Shown: positions 1 to 6,970, numbered from the stretch's first letter. The stretch: 14,933 nucleotides of DNA from Clostridiales bacterium (GCA_003149835.1 QAMX01000177.1:1-14933), one strand, 5' to 3'. Numbers and translations: made by a program. The notes: generated by a model from the letters alone, not told the origin.

Positions 1-1172
1 CGGAGAACGACATATTCGTCGCTGTAACTGACGGCGACCGCCGTATCGGCGCCGTAACGGCCGCCGTATTCCGCGCGCACATATTCAATGAGGTTGATGA
101 CATTGTCGACGCCGCTTTTCTGATACACCGTCCCCGCCGCCGCGTCGCAGATAAACATCGGCGCGCCGGTCAGCGCGGACGCCGGAAAATCCACCCTCTG
201 CCCGTCGAAGTATACATACAGCTTTCCGTTCTGCGTGCTGAACGGAGAAATCTGCCCGATCGTGGCCGTATACTCCACCGTCCCTTCGCAGAGGCGCATC
301 GGCGTGAGAATGCCCCCGTCAAAGCGGACGTTCCACTGCACAGGGCGGCCGAAATAGCGCGCGTACAGCTCCGCGTCAAAGGGATAGAGCAGATTCTCCT
401 CATCGGCTGAAACGACCATCCAATCGCGTCCGCCCTCACTGCGCCGGCCGGTCACAATGCCGCTTCGCACCGTCTCCGACAAGGCGCCCACCCGGAAATA
501 CCGCTGCATCCCCGTCTCCTCGGCGTATCTCAGGCTGCCGCCGGAAAGCCCCGCAATACAGTAGGCGTTCAGGGCGTTTCGGATCATTAGCGCCGCGTCG
601 CCGCGCGTGACGGGATCGTCGATCGCCTTCATGCTCAGGCCGGTCAGAATCCCCGCCGCCTGCCCGTATTTGATCGCGTTTTTCGCGTACTGTATTCCTT
701 TCAGCTCCGCTTCGGGCATGCCGAGCGCCCGCAGAAGCGTCGCTGCGCAGTCCACATACGTCAGGCTGCCGAGCGGATCGAGTTCTCCCGTGTCGCTGCC
801 GACAAAAATTTTGTTGAATACGTTATATCCGGCATAGGGCATCGCCCAATCCGCGATCTGGCCGAGATCCACATAAACGCCGGAATCAATCAGCTTTTCG
901 GCGTAATACGCCCCGGGCGGCTCGATTTCTCCGCCGACCATGATCGAATACATGACGCGGAACATCTCCTGCCGCGTCAGCTCGTCGTCCGGCCGGAATT
1001 GCCCGCCGCTGCCGCGCATAATGTTGAGATCATACAGCAGAGCGAGCGCCTCCCGCCGGTCTGCCGGCAGCGCGCCCGTATCGTGATAATCCACGGCGCC
1101 AACGAACAGCTGCATACTCATCAGCCAGCAGAGCAGGCCGGCGAGCAGACGAGCCGTTTTGATCCGTTTCAT
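1..1172 (-). CDS. SLH-domain surface protein, C-terminus cut by window edge
   Basis: A frame with no stop runs from ATG at 1172 to the left edge, giving about 390 residues with the C-terminus missing. Residues 1-26 form a typical signal peptide: basic MKRIK, a hydrophobic core, and a likely cut after VGA. Three S-layer homology-like repeats follow at about residues 27-80, 100-155 and 160-205. They carry the family's 'F.P...LTR.E' and 'D....VTRGDAALMIRNAL' signatures. SLH repeats normally anchor exported proteins to pyruvylated secondary cell-wall polymer, so this protein should sit on the outer surface. The remaining 180 or so residues are beta-rich, unrecognised and without a visible catalytic motif. 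A GGAG site at 1181-1184, 8 bases before the ATG, supports the start. It is divergent from the CofE-like gene. A surface or S-layer-associated location is fairly sure; the specific function is unknown. Confidence 0.8.
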   Translation of the reverse strand, partial: MKRIKTARLLAGLLCWLMSMQLFVGAVDYHDTGALPADRREALALLYDLNIMRGSGGQFRPDDELTRQEMFRVMYSIMVGGEIEPPGAYYAEKLIDSGVYVDLGQIADWAMPYAGYNVFNKIFVGSDTGELDPLGSLTYVDCAATLLRALGMPEAELKGIQYAKNAIKYGQAAGILTGLSMKAIDDPVTRGDAALMIRNALNAYCIAGLSGGSLRYAEETGMQRYFRVGALSETVRSGIVTGRRSEGGRDWMVVSADEENLLYPFDAELYARYFGRPVQWNVRFDGGILTPMRLCEGTVEYTATIGQISPFSTQNGKLYVYFDGQRVDFPASALTGAPMFICDAAAGTVYQKSGVDNVINLIEYVRAEYGGRYGADTAVAVSYSDEYVVL

Positions 1173-1582
1173 CTTCAAATCTCCGTTTCTTCCATATATG
1201 AATATGATATGATTCGATTGCGATACCGCGTATGGCTTTCAGCCCTTTGCAGCCGCAGCCTGCAAGGAGGGAGGCTGGGCGCTGCGGAGGAAATGTGTGT
1301 GGGGAGGGGGGGGGGAACGGCATCGATAATCGCTATCGGTTGTCATGGTAAATTATAGAGGATAAATCCATTGTTTTCAAGCGTTTCTCCGTATCTGTAA
1401 CAATAGTGAAACAGAAACCGCCGGCGCGTCTCCGCCCGCTGCACACGCGGCGCGAGACGAATTTGATCGCCGTGATTGACTTTTTTTACATTCTGATGTA
1501 TAATAAAAAGTGGTGTGCCAACAAGCCGCCCGCAAACAATCATTGAACCAAAACCGATTGACCATGAAAGGATCTGAAAGCT
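1173..1582. other. Divergent intergenic region with G-tract
   Basis: This 410-bp stretch separates the minus-strand SLH gene from the plus-strand CofE-like gene. It holds the SLH gene's ribosome binding site, a guanine-rich patch from about 1266 ending in an unbroken run of ten G at 1306-1315, and the promoter and leader of the CofE-like gene. No convincing minus-strand promoter for the SLH gene was found. Short open frames in the region lack ribosome binding sites and recognisable protein content, so no gene is called. Confidence 0.6.
1476..1504 (+). promoter_or_regulatory. Sigma-A-type promoter of the CofE-like gene
   Basis: TTGACT at 1476-1481 and a perfect TATAAT at 1499-1504 are separated by 17 bases. 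Transcription would start near 1511 and leave a leader of about 70 bases before the ATG at 1583. This is one of the best promoter matches in the window. Confidence 0.85.
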
Positions 1583-2761
1583 ATGCGCATGACCGGCGTC
1601 ACCGCGCGGGGTGTGATTATGCCCGTGTTCCGTCAGGGCGACCCGCTGGCGGATATGATTTGCAAAAATCTCATCGCGGCCTCGGCCGCGGAAAATTTTC
1701 CGATTGAGGACGGGGATATCGTCGGCGTGACCGAAGCCGTTGTCGCGCGCGCGCAGGGCAATTACGCGACGACGGAACAGATCGCCGCGGATGTGCGCGC
1801 CAAGCTCGGCGAAGAGACCATCGGCCTTGTCTTCCCGATTATGAGCCGCAACCGCTTTGCGGTTTTGCTCTCTGCGTTTGCTTCCAGCTGCAAAAAGCTG
1901 ATCGTTCAGCTCTCTTATCCGGCCGACGAGGTCGGAAATCTGTTGATCGAACCGGATCTGCTCGACGAGAAGGGCGTCGATCCGTATACCGACAGTTTTA
2001 GCGAAGCCGAGTTCCGGGAAAAATTCGGCTCTACGGTCCATCGTTTTACCGGCGTCGATTACATCGAATATTATAAAAGCCTCGGCGACAATATCGAGAT
2101 TGTTCTCTCCAACGACCCGGCTCATATTCTCAATTACACCAAAAATGTCATCGGCTGCGATATTCATTCCCGCCGCCGCACCAAGCGCCGCCTCGCCGCG
2201 GCAGGCGCGGAGCGGCTCTATTCGCTGGACGAACTCCTGACTCAGCCCGTAGACGGCAGCGGCTTTAACGAGCAGTATGGTCTGCTTGGCTCCAACAAGG
2301 CGACCGAGACAAAGGTCAAGCTCTTCCCGCGTGACTGCGAGCAGTTTGTCGCAGAGCTGCACGCGCGGCTCTTTGAGGCGACCGGTAAAAACGTCGAGGT
2401 CATGGTCTATGGCGACGGCGGCTTTAAAGATCCTGTGGGCGGGATCTGGGAATTCGCCGACCCCGTCGTTTCGCCCGCGCATACGCCGCGCCTCTCCGGC
2501 ACGCCTAACGAGATCAAGATGAAGTATTTCGCCGACAACGAATTCAGTCATCTGACCGGCGAAGCGCTCGAAAAGGCAATGAAGGAAAAAATCCTCGCCA
2601 AGGACGCCGATCTTGTCGGGCGCATGAGCTCCGAGGGCACGACGCCGCGCCGCCTCTCCGACCTCGTCGGCAGCCTCTGCGACCTCGTCAGCGGCAGCGG
2701 AGACCGTGGAACGCCGGTCGTCTATATCAAAGGCTATTTTACCAACTTTGCGACCGAGTAG
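1583..2761 (+). CDS. Coenzyme F420-0:L-glutamate ligase (CofE)-like protein
   Basis: This 392-residue soluble protein has the F420_ligase (CofE) fold signatures. One is 'MPVFRQGDPLADMI' at residues 13-26, matching the family's P-x-x-x-x-GD-x-L start. Another is 'EDGDIVGVTEAVVARAQG' at 42-59, matching 'DGDV...KIVSKAEG'. A later 'GDGGFKDPVGGIWEF' (277-291) and a conserved-looking tail 'EGTTPRRLSDLVGSLCDL' (351-368) follow. True CofE adds glutamate to F420-0 using GTP and is about 250 residues long. This longer form fits annotated clostridial homologues whose real substrate is unclear. The ATG at 1583 is chosen because AAAGGA (1567-1572) lies 10 bases upstream. The gene is monocistronic, between a near-consensus promoter and a strong terminator. 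Fold assignment is fairly sure; F420 as substrate is doubtful because no other F420 gene is seen here. Confidence 0.78.
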   Translation: MRMTGVTARGVIMPVFRQGDPLADMICKNLIAASAAENFPIEDGDIVGVTEAVVARAQGNYATTEQIAADVRAKLGEETIGLVFPIMSRNRFAVLLSAFASSCKKLIVQLSYPADEVGNLLIEPDLLDEKGVDPYTDSFSEAEFREKFGSTVHRFTGVDYIEYYKSLGDNIEIVLSNDPAHILNYTKNVIGCDIHSRRRTKRRLAAAGAERLYSLDELLTQPVDGSGFNEQYGLLGSNKATETKVKLFPRDCEQFVAELHARLFEATGKNVEVMVYGDGGFKDPVGGIWEFADPVVSPAHTPRLSGTPNEIKMKYFADNEFSHLTGEALEKAMKEKILAKDADLVGRMSSEGTTPRRLSDLVGSLCDLVSGSGDRGTPVVYIKGYFTNFATE

Positions 2762-2816
2762 AAAGATTGTTCGCAAACCGCCTCTTTCGCTTCGGCGGCG
2801 TTTGGAAAACTTTTTT

Positions 2817-2849
2817 CAGCGGCAGGCGTTTTGCCTGCCGCTGATTTTT
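2817..2849 (+). terminator. Intrinsic terminator after the CofE-like gene
   Basis: A perfect 11-bp stem (2817-2827 with 2833-2843) closes a 5-base GTTTT loop and is followed by five T at 2845-2849. It lies 56 bases after the stop codon, in plus orientation. Confidence 0.9.
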
Positions 2850-2923
2850 ACATAGCGCGCCGCGCCAAGGGATCGGCGGTTCTCATTATGACAGTGCGGT
2901 CCAGAGCGGCCTGAGAACGATCC

Positions 2924-2939
2924 ATTGAAAATTTTCAAT
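2924..2939. promoter_or_regulatory. 16-bp perfect palindrome, possible operator
   Basis: ATTGAAAATTTTCAAT reads the same on both strands and ends 4 bases before the ribosome binding site of the DUF3795 gene. Its AT-rich composition stands out from the GC-rich surroundings. A regulator-binding site is possible, but there is no direct support and no adjacent regulator gene. Confidence 0.35.
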
Positions 2940-2955
2940 TTGCGGAGGAATCGCC

Positions 2956-3429
2956 ATGATTGAATCGATATGCGGATTGGATTGCAGCCAATGCGGGTTG
3001 AAGGAAACCTGCGGCGGTTGCGCCGCGACAAAAGGGCGGCCGTTTGGCGGCGACTGTGTTCTGGCGGTATGCTGTCAAAACAACGGCTGCGAGCGCTGCG
3101 GAAAATGCATTGAAAGCCCTTGCCGCCTCAAAAAGGAGTTGATTGCCGAGTTCAACGCGCTCGGCATCGAAGATATGGAGGAGGTAACGGGCCTGAACGC
3201 TCTCTTGGGCGCTTACATCAACCTCGAATACACGCTTCCCAACGGGCAGGCTGTCAAGCTTTGGAAAGACGAGAAAATCTATTTGGGCAATCAACTGTGT
3301 AAGAAAAACAGCAGCAGATGTTACGGTCTTACCGCTGACGAAGATTACCTTTTGGTTTGCGAATACGGTGACGACGGCTCTGACGCGGAGATCATCGTCT
3401 ATAAAAAACGCACGCCCGTTTCACGGTAA
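2956..3429 (+). CDS. DUF3795-family cysteine-rich protein
   Basis: This 157-residue protein has a cysteine-packed N-terminal half: Cys at 6, 10, 13, 19, 22, 34, 39, 40, 45, 48, 51 and 56, opening with 'CGLDCSQCG' as in DUF3795. The C-terminal half (about 88-150) looks beta-rich and carries three more Cys (115, 122, 135). The cysteine pattern suggests metal or iron-sulfur binding, but no function is established for the family. No signal peptide or membrane segment is visible, so it is probably cytosolic. GGAGG at 2944-2948, 7 bases before the ATG, fixes the start. It sits alone between two terminators, with a palindrome just upstream that may be an operator. The family call is fairly sure; the role is unknown. 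Confidence 0.8.
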   Translation: MIESICGLDCSQCGLKETCGGCAATKGRPFGGDCVLAVCCQNNGCERCGKCIESPCRLKKELIAEFNALGIEDMEEVTGLNALLGAYINLEYTLPNGQAVKLWKDEKIYLGNQLCKKNSSRCYGLTADEDYLLVCEYGDDGSDAEIIVYKKRTPVSR

Positions 3430-3494
3430 AGATCTGTAAAACAGCCGCCGGCCCCGGCGGCGGCGTCAAGCGGCAAAGCTATCCCGCCTGATTC

Positions 3495-3517
3495 GGCGTC
3501 GCACAGGACGCCTTTTT
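3495..3517 (+). terminator. Intrinsic terminator after the DUF3795 gene
   Basis: The stem GGCGTC/GACGCC (3495-3500 with 3507-3512) encloses a 6-base loop and is followed by five T at 3513-3517. A stronger hairpin without a T-run (GCCGCCGG 3444-3451 with CCGGCGGC 3454-3461) lies between it and the stop codon. Confidence 0.75.
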
Positions 3518-3823
3518 CTGAAAACGCCGGATGATTCTCAAATTCGAGGCTTTTCGAATCCATGTATGTCCTGTTTCGTCACTGCACGGCTCGTCGCCTG
3601 TTCCCTATGGGAGCGCCCCGCGTTGCAACCGTATCGGCCGCTCATCAGGCGCATGGGAGCACGATGACACGGCCGGACTAAGCCCTCTCTCTTTGGACCG
3701 CTATTGCGGCCGGCTCAGGTGATTCCCCCACCCGCACCATTCCATCGGCCTCGGAAAAGCGGCCGCCCCGCCGTCCGCTTTTCCGAGGCAAGCGTCGGCA
3801 GACGTTTTTATAAATAAAAACGC
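3518..3823. other. Structured gene-free stretch between convergent genes
   Basis: No supported gene was found in about 300 bases. The stretch does hold notable inverted repeats: ATTCGA/TCGAAT at 3542-3559; a perfect 15-bp stem at 3748-3762 with 3775-3789 and a 12-base loop; and CGTTTTTA/TAAAAACG at 3803-3822. CGGCAGACG at 3796-3804 recurs at 3837-3845 in the rpsT terminator. No known riboswitch or RNA class was recognised, and no clear promoter was seen on either strand. It could be a small RNA, a terminator cluster, or simple spacer. Confidence 0.45.
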
Positions 3824-3864
3824 AAAAAAAACACGGCGGCAGACGCTTGAACGGTCTGCCGCCG
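3824..3864 (-). terminator. Intrinsic terminator of rpsT
   Basis: A perfect 11-bp stem (3834-3844 with 3854-3864, 9-base loop) is followed on the minus strand by eight T (A-run at 3824-3831), 14 bases after the rpsT stop. A run of six T on the plus strand at 3870-3875 may let it also stop plus-strand transcription. Confidence 0.9.
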
Positions 3865-3878
3865 CGCTCTTTTTTCAT

Positions 3879-4142
3879 TTACGCGAGCGTTTTATATTTC
3901 AGTGCAATTCTGCTCTTTTTGTGAGCGGCGTTGTTTTTATGGATAACGCCCTTAGCCGCCGCCTTGTCAATGACTTTAACCGCAGCCTTCACCGCGACGT
4001 CGGCCTTCGCCTTGTCACCGGCGTCGATGGCCGCGTCGGCTTTTTTCACGGCAGTCTTGAGCGATGATTTCATCATACGGTTTTGCAACGTCTTGACGCT
4101 CGTCACCAGCACACGCTTTTTCGCAGACTTGATATTCGGCAT
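3879..4142 (-). CDS. rpsT: Small ribosomal subunit protein bS20
   Basis: This 87-residue, very lysine- and alanine-rich protein starts MPNIKSAKKRV and ends with 'HKNNAAHKKSRIALKYKTLA'. Both are hallmarks of bacterial ribosomal protein S20, which binds 16S rRNA in the body of the 30S subunit. Length is normal for the family. Start choice is firm: AAGGAGG (4152-4158) lies 9 bases before the ATG. It has its own strong promoter (4186-4215) and a strong terminator just after the stop, so it forms a single-gene unit although the PTS gene upstream runs in the same direction. Identification is close to certain. Confidence 0.97.
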   Translation of the reverse strand: MPNIKSAKKRVLVTSVKTLQNRMMKSSLKTAVKKADAAIDAGDKAKADVAVKAAVKVIDKAAAKGVIHKNNAAHKKSRIALKYKTLA

Positions 4143-4185
4143 TTCAAAACACCTCCTTGCGCCAGATTTGCCCTAAATCACAGTA

Positions 4186-4215
4186 ATTATAATTATATCA
4201 CAGAATCCTTGTCAA
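4186..4215 (-). promoter_or_regulatory. Strong sigma-A-type promoter of rpsT
   Basis: On the minus strand, perfect TTGACA (4210-4215) is followed by two adjacent perfect TATAAT boxes at 4192-4197 and 4186-4191. The downstream box has the usable spacing (18 bases); the upstream one is only 12 bases away. This fits a highly expressed ribosomal protein gene. Confidence 0.88.
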
Positions 4216-4255
4216 TGCAAGAGCAAATTTTATTTTTCTCATGTCTCAACGCGGA

Positions 4256-5296
4256 TTATTTTGTCAGCTCGTTTCTGAGCAGCATATCGTTGCGCTTGAT
4301 CCACCCCGCCTTGCGCATTCCCTCGCTGACGCCAAGGGCGATAATGGCGGGCAACACGAAATGCATGAGCACAATCATCAGAATCGTATAGACAACGCCG
4401 CGCCCGTCGGCGATCATTGATTCATAGGTCGCAAACTGCCCGACCAGTCCGCTTGTGCCCATGCCTGCGCCGGTCGCCGTCGTCGTCATTTTGAAAACGG
4501 CCGTCGAGAGCGGGCCGAGCACGGCGCTCGCCACAATGGCGGGCAGCCAGATCTGCGGCCGCCGCACAATGTTGCCGACTTGCAGCATCGACGTGCCCAA
4601 CCCCTGCGAAATCAGGCCGCCGAAGCCGTTTTCGCGGAAGCTCGCCACCGCAAAGCCGACCATGTTCGCGCAGCAGCCGACGCAGGCCGCCCCGCCTGCG
4701 AGGCCGGACAGGCCGATTGAAACGGCGATGGCCGCGCTCGAAATCGGCGCGGTGAGGATCATCCCCATGACCACGGAGATAATAATCCCCATCGGAATCG
4801 GGCTGACCTCCGTGGTTCTCTGGATGAATTCGCCGATCGCCTTCATCGCCGCGCCGATATAGGGGCCGGTTAAGCCGCCGATGAAGCACCCCGGCAAAAT
4901 CGTCAGAATCGGCACGAGCACGATGTCAAACTTCGTCCGTCCGGCGATCAGGTTGCCGACCTCAGCGCCAATGACCGCCGCAATATAGGCGTTGAAAGGG
5001 CCGCCGCCGCCGGCGGCATAGGCAAAAGAGCCGACGACGATGTTGGAAAAGATCACGAGCGGCTTGCACTTCATTCCGTAAGCGATTGCCGCGCCGATCG
5101 CGCCGCCGGTGACGCCCTTCGCCACGGTGGCATAGGCGCTCAGCTCGCCGAGCCACGGAATCTTCGCCAGAAGGTCGATAATGGTTCCGATAATCAGCGA
5201 CGCAAACAGACCGAGCGCCATCGCCGAAAGCGCGTCGATAAAATAACGCTTTGCCAGCGTCGCGATCACGCTTTTTGCTCCCTTTTTTTCCGCCAT
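4256..5296 (-). CDS. PTS EIIC-type (PTS_EIIC_2/PfoR-like) membrane protein
   Basis: This 346-residue, very hydrophobic protein has roughly nine membrane-spanning stretches rich in Gly and Ala. Examples are 'GGAIGAAIAYGMKCKPLVIF' (about 64-83) and the Gly-rich run 'AYAAGGGGPFNAYIAAVIGA' just after it. The pattern fits the PTS_EIIC_2 family, which includes the clostridial PfoR proteins. Family members are called sugar permeases of the phosphotransferase system, although PfoR was first described as a regulator. No EIIA or EIIB domain or gene is present nearby, so phosphorylation-coupled transport cannot be shown. GGAGGG at 5306-5311, 9 bases before the ATG, supports the start. No clear promoter is seen before it, so it may be read from ilvE past the hairpin at 5354-5380. 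Substrate unknown. Confidence 0.8.
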   Translation of the reverse strand: MAEKKGAKSVIATLAKRYFIDALSAMALGLFASLIIGTIIDLLAKIPWLGELSAYATVAKGVTGGAIGAAIAYGMKCKPLVIFSNIVVGSFAYAAGGGGPFNAYIAAVIGAEVGNLIAGRTKFDIVLVPILTILPGCFIGGLTGPYIGAAMKAIGEFIQRTTEVSPIPMGIIISVVMGMILTAPISSAAIAVSIGLSGLAGGAACVGCCANMVGFAVASFRENGFGGLISQGLGTSMLQVGNIVRRPQIWLPAIVASAVLGPLSTAVFKMTTTATGAGMGTSGLVGQFATYESMIADGRGVVYTILMIVLMHFVLPAIIALGVSEGMRKAGWIKRNDMLLRNELTK

Positions 5297-5353
5297 GCAG
5301 CAGTTCCCTCCGCTTTCACAGTTCTTATGAAACAGTCGAATTTTTCATGAAAC

Positions 5354-5380
5354 GCCGCGTCTCCCCGCGGGAGACGCGGC
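5354..5380 (-). terminator. Hairpin between ilvE and the PTS gene; poor U-tract
   Basis: A perfect 12-bp GC-rich stem (5354-5365 with 5369-5380) closes a 3-base loop. On the minus strand it follows the ilvE stop by about 110 bases but is trailed only by GTTTC, not a proper T-run. On the plus strand a T-rich stretch follows after about 15 bases. It may be a weak or partial terminator, or a transcript-stabilising hairpin that adjusts expression of the downstream PTS gene. Confidence 0.5.
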
Positions 5381-5492
5381 AATGCCGTTTCAGTTTCTTT
5401 TTTTCATCGTTTCGGCGCGGCCGCCCATGCCGGTCGCGGGATCTATTTTGCAAAACCGCTCCGATCCGCTCGGCGCAGACCCGTCCGCCGCC

Positions 5493-6551
5493 CTATATCT
5501 CGACTGTCCAGCCGTTGACGTCGGGGAGCCTGCCCCACTGAATGCCGGTCAGCGTGTCGAACAGCCATTTGGAAACCGGGCCGATCTCGCCGTTGTTGAC
5601 GACGATCCGCTCGTCGCCGATTTTGATCTCGCCGACCGGAGAAATGACCGCGGCCGTTCCGGTGCCGAAAATCTCTTCCAGCTTGCCGCTGTGCGCGGCC
5701 GCCTCGACCTCGCGGACGGAGAGACGCCGCTCGCTGACGCGATACCCCTCGTTTTTCAGCAGCTCAATGCTGGATTTGCGCGTGATGCCCGGCAGAATGC
5801 TGCCTTCGAGCGCCGGTGTGACGATCTCGCCGTCAATCTTGAAGAAGACGTTCATCGCCCCGACCTCTTCGATGTATTCCCTGTGCACGCCGTCAAGCCA
5901 GAGCACCTGATCATAGCCCTCTTCATGCGCCTTGACCTGCGATTTGATCGACGCGGCGTAGTTGCCTCCGCACTTGGTAAAGCCCGTTCCGCCCTTGACC
6001 GCGCGGACGTATTCGGTTTCGATATAAATCTTGACCGGTCTGATGCCGGTGGAGTAGTAGTTTCCGCTCGGAGACATAATGACGATGAAATAATAGTGAT
6101 CGGAAGCGCGCACACCGAGCGCCGCGTCGGTCGCGATCATAAACGGCCGGATGTACAGCGACGTGCCCGGATCCGTCGGAACCCAGTCGATATCCGTCTC
6201 AACGGCCTTTTTCACGCAGTCGACCCAGAGATCCTCGTCGATCGGCGGCATGCAGAGACGGTCGCACGAGCTGTTCATGCGGCGCGCGTTCTCCCACGGG
6301 CGGAACAAAAGCGTTCTGCCGTCCTGCGTTCTGTACGCCTTCATGCCTTCAAAGTTTTCCTGGCCGTAATGGAACACCATCGCCGCCGGGTCGAGCGCAA
6401 TCGGCGCATAGGGAACGACGCGCGGATCGTGCCAGCCGGCCTCCCTGGAATATTCCATAATCAGCATGTGATCGCTGAAAAGCTTGCCGAAGCCCAGCGC
6501 GCCGTGCGGTTTCTCCTTGGGCGTCTTCGTCCGTTCAACTCTGATTTCCAT
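5493..6551 (-). CDS. ilvE: Branched-chain amino acid aminotransferase
   Basis: This 352-residue cytosolic PLP enzyme reversibly moves the amino group between glutamate and the keto acids of leucine, isoleucine and valine. The fold-type IV signatures are clear: 'FHYGQENFEGMKAYR' (60-74), the cofactor-binding lysine K193 in 'GFTKCGGNYAAS', 'EEVGAMNVFF' (228-237), 'GSILPGITRKS' (250-260) and 'FGTGTAAVISPVG' (295-307). Length and motifs match the long BCAT form shared by many bacteria and eukaryotes. The frame is open 13 codons further, to 6590, but the ATG at 6551 is preferred: AGGAAGG lies 9 bases before it and family members begin near there. It has its own promoter (6608-6636) with a short leader, so no T-box or peptide attenuator fits. 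No other branched-chain pathway genes are adjacent. Confidence 0.95.
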   Translation of the reverse strand: MEIRVERTKTPKEKPHGALGFGKLFSDHMLIMEYSREAGWHDPRVVPYAPIALDPAAMVFHYGQENFEGMKAYRTQDGRTLLFRPWENARRMNSSCDRLCMPPIDEDLWVDCVKKAVETDIDWVPTDPGTSLYIRPFMIATDAALGVRASDHYYFIVIMSPSGNYYSTGIRPVKIYIETEYVRAVKGGTGFTKCGGNYAASIKSQVKAHEEGYDQVLWLDGVHREYIEEVGAMNVFFKIDGEIVTPALEGSILPGITRKSSIELLKNEGYRVSERRLSVREVEAAAHSGKLEEIFGTGTAAVISPVGEIKIGDERIVVNNGEIGPVSKWLFDTLTGIQWGRLPDVNGWTVEI

Positions 6552-6607
6552 CCTGCATAACCTTCCTTTTTGTGGACGTTCCAAAACCATTCCAATATTT
6601 ACTGATA

Positions 6608-6636
6608 ATCATACCATTTTGTCCGATCTTTTTCAA
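6608..6636 (-). promoter_or_regulatory. Sigma-A-type promoter of ilvE
   Basis: On the minus strand TTGAAA (6631-6636) and TATGAT (6608-6613) are separated by 17 bases. A TG one base before the -10 makes it an extended -10 promoter. Transcription would begin near 6600, about 50 bases before the chosen ATG. Confidence 0.8.
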
Positions 6637-6778
6637 TATGCAATATTCCCAATCCTTTTCTCCGCTCGCTTTGCTCCCTTATGGATTTTTTTACGCTGCG
6701 CCTGTTCAGGGCCAAGTCCGCGCGGATTCGGCGAACCGCCCTCCGCCGGATCGAGCCGCCCGGAGGGGAACCGCACGC

Positions 6779-6806
6779 AAAAGCGCGCCGGTTAAAACCG
6801 GCGCGC
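6779..6806 (-). terminator. Terminator of the oadB/small-subunit cassette
   Basis: A perfect 24-base palindrome (GCGCGCCGGTT at 6783-6793 with AACCGGCGCGC at 6796-6806) starts 20 bases after the small-subunit stop. On the minus strand it is followed by only four T (A-run 6779-6782), so the stem is very strong and the U-tract short. The next 140 bases, up to the ilvE promoter, hold nothing recognisable. Confidence 0.75.
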
Positions 6807-6826
6807 TCTCTTTTGCAGGATTCTCT

Positions 6827-6970
6827 TTATCCTTCTTTTTTCTCTTTCTCCGGCTTCTCCCGGCATAAAGCGGTCAGCACGCGAATCGAGCTGTAAAAGA
6901 CGATCAGCGCGATAAAAACGCCTCCGAGGCCGTAGCCCATCAACATGAAACCGGCGGTTATCGTATCCAT
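6827..6970 (-). CDS. OadG-like small membrane subunit of a sodium pump
   Basis: This 47-residue peptide begins MDTITAGFMLMGYGLGGVF. It has one membrane helix at about residues 6-33, followed by a strongly charged lysine- and glutamate-rich cytosolic tail (38-47). That layout matches the small gamma-type (OadG-related) subunits that hold the biotin-dependent sodium-pumping decarboxylase together at the membrane. Two in-frame ATGs exist, at 6976 and 6970. AAGGAG at 6980-6985 is only 3 bases from the first but 9 from the second, so 6970 is chosen. It lies 30 bases after oadB, in the same direction and before a strong hairpin, so the two are almost surely co-transcribed. The metal-binding and proline/alanine-rich tail of classical OadG is missing. 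The gene is easily overlooked because of its size. Confidence 0.82.
   Translation of the reverse strand: MDTITAGFMLMGYGLGGVFIALIVFYSSIRVLTALCREKPEKEKKEG

Noticed and set aside
999-1358. Overlapping short open frames on both strands near the SLH gene start
   Set aside because: They overlap the signal peptide and SLH repeat region of a well-supported gene and the G-tract, and lack a ribosome binding site.
1343-2776. 477-codon open frame on the minus strand opposite the CofE-like gene
   Set aside because: It overlaps the whole CofE-like gene, has no family signature, and would run through that gene's promoter and leader. The plus-strand gene has promoter, ribosome binding site, motifs and terminator.
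3560-3720. Possible riboswitch or housekeeping RNA
   Set aside because: The conserved cores of the common classes (SAM, cobalamin, FMN, TPP, glycine, c-di-GMP, SRP RNA, tRNA) were not recognised on either strand, and no aligned downstream gene would be controlled.
3531-3722. 63-codon plus-strand open frame in the gene-free region
   Set aside because: It has no ribosome binding site or promoter, no recognisable protein pattern, and lies just after a terminator.
5382-6560. 392-codon plus-strand open frame opposite ilvE
   Set aside because: It covers the unmistakable ilvE gene, and its translation is a repetitive Asp/Arg/Ala pattern typical of an antisense frame.
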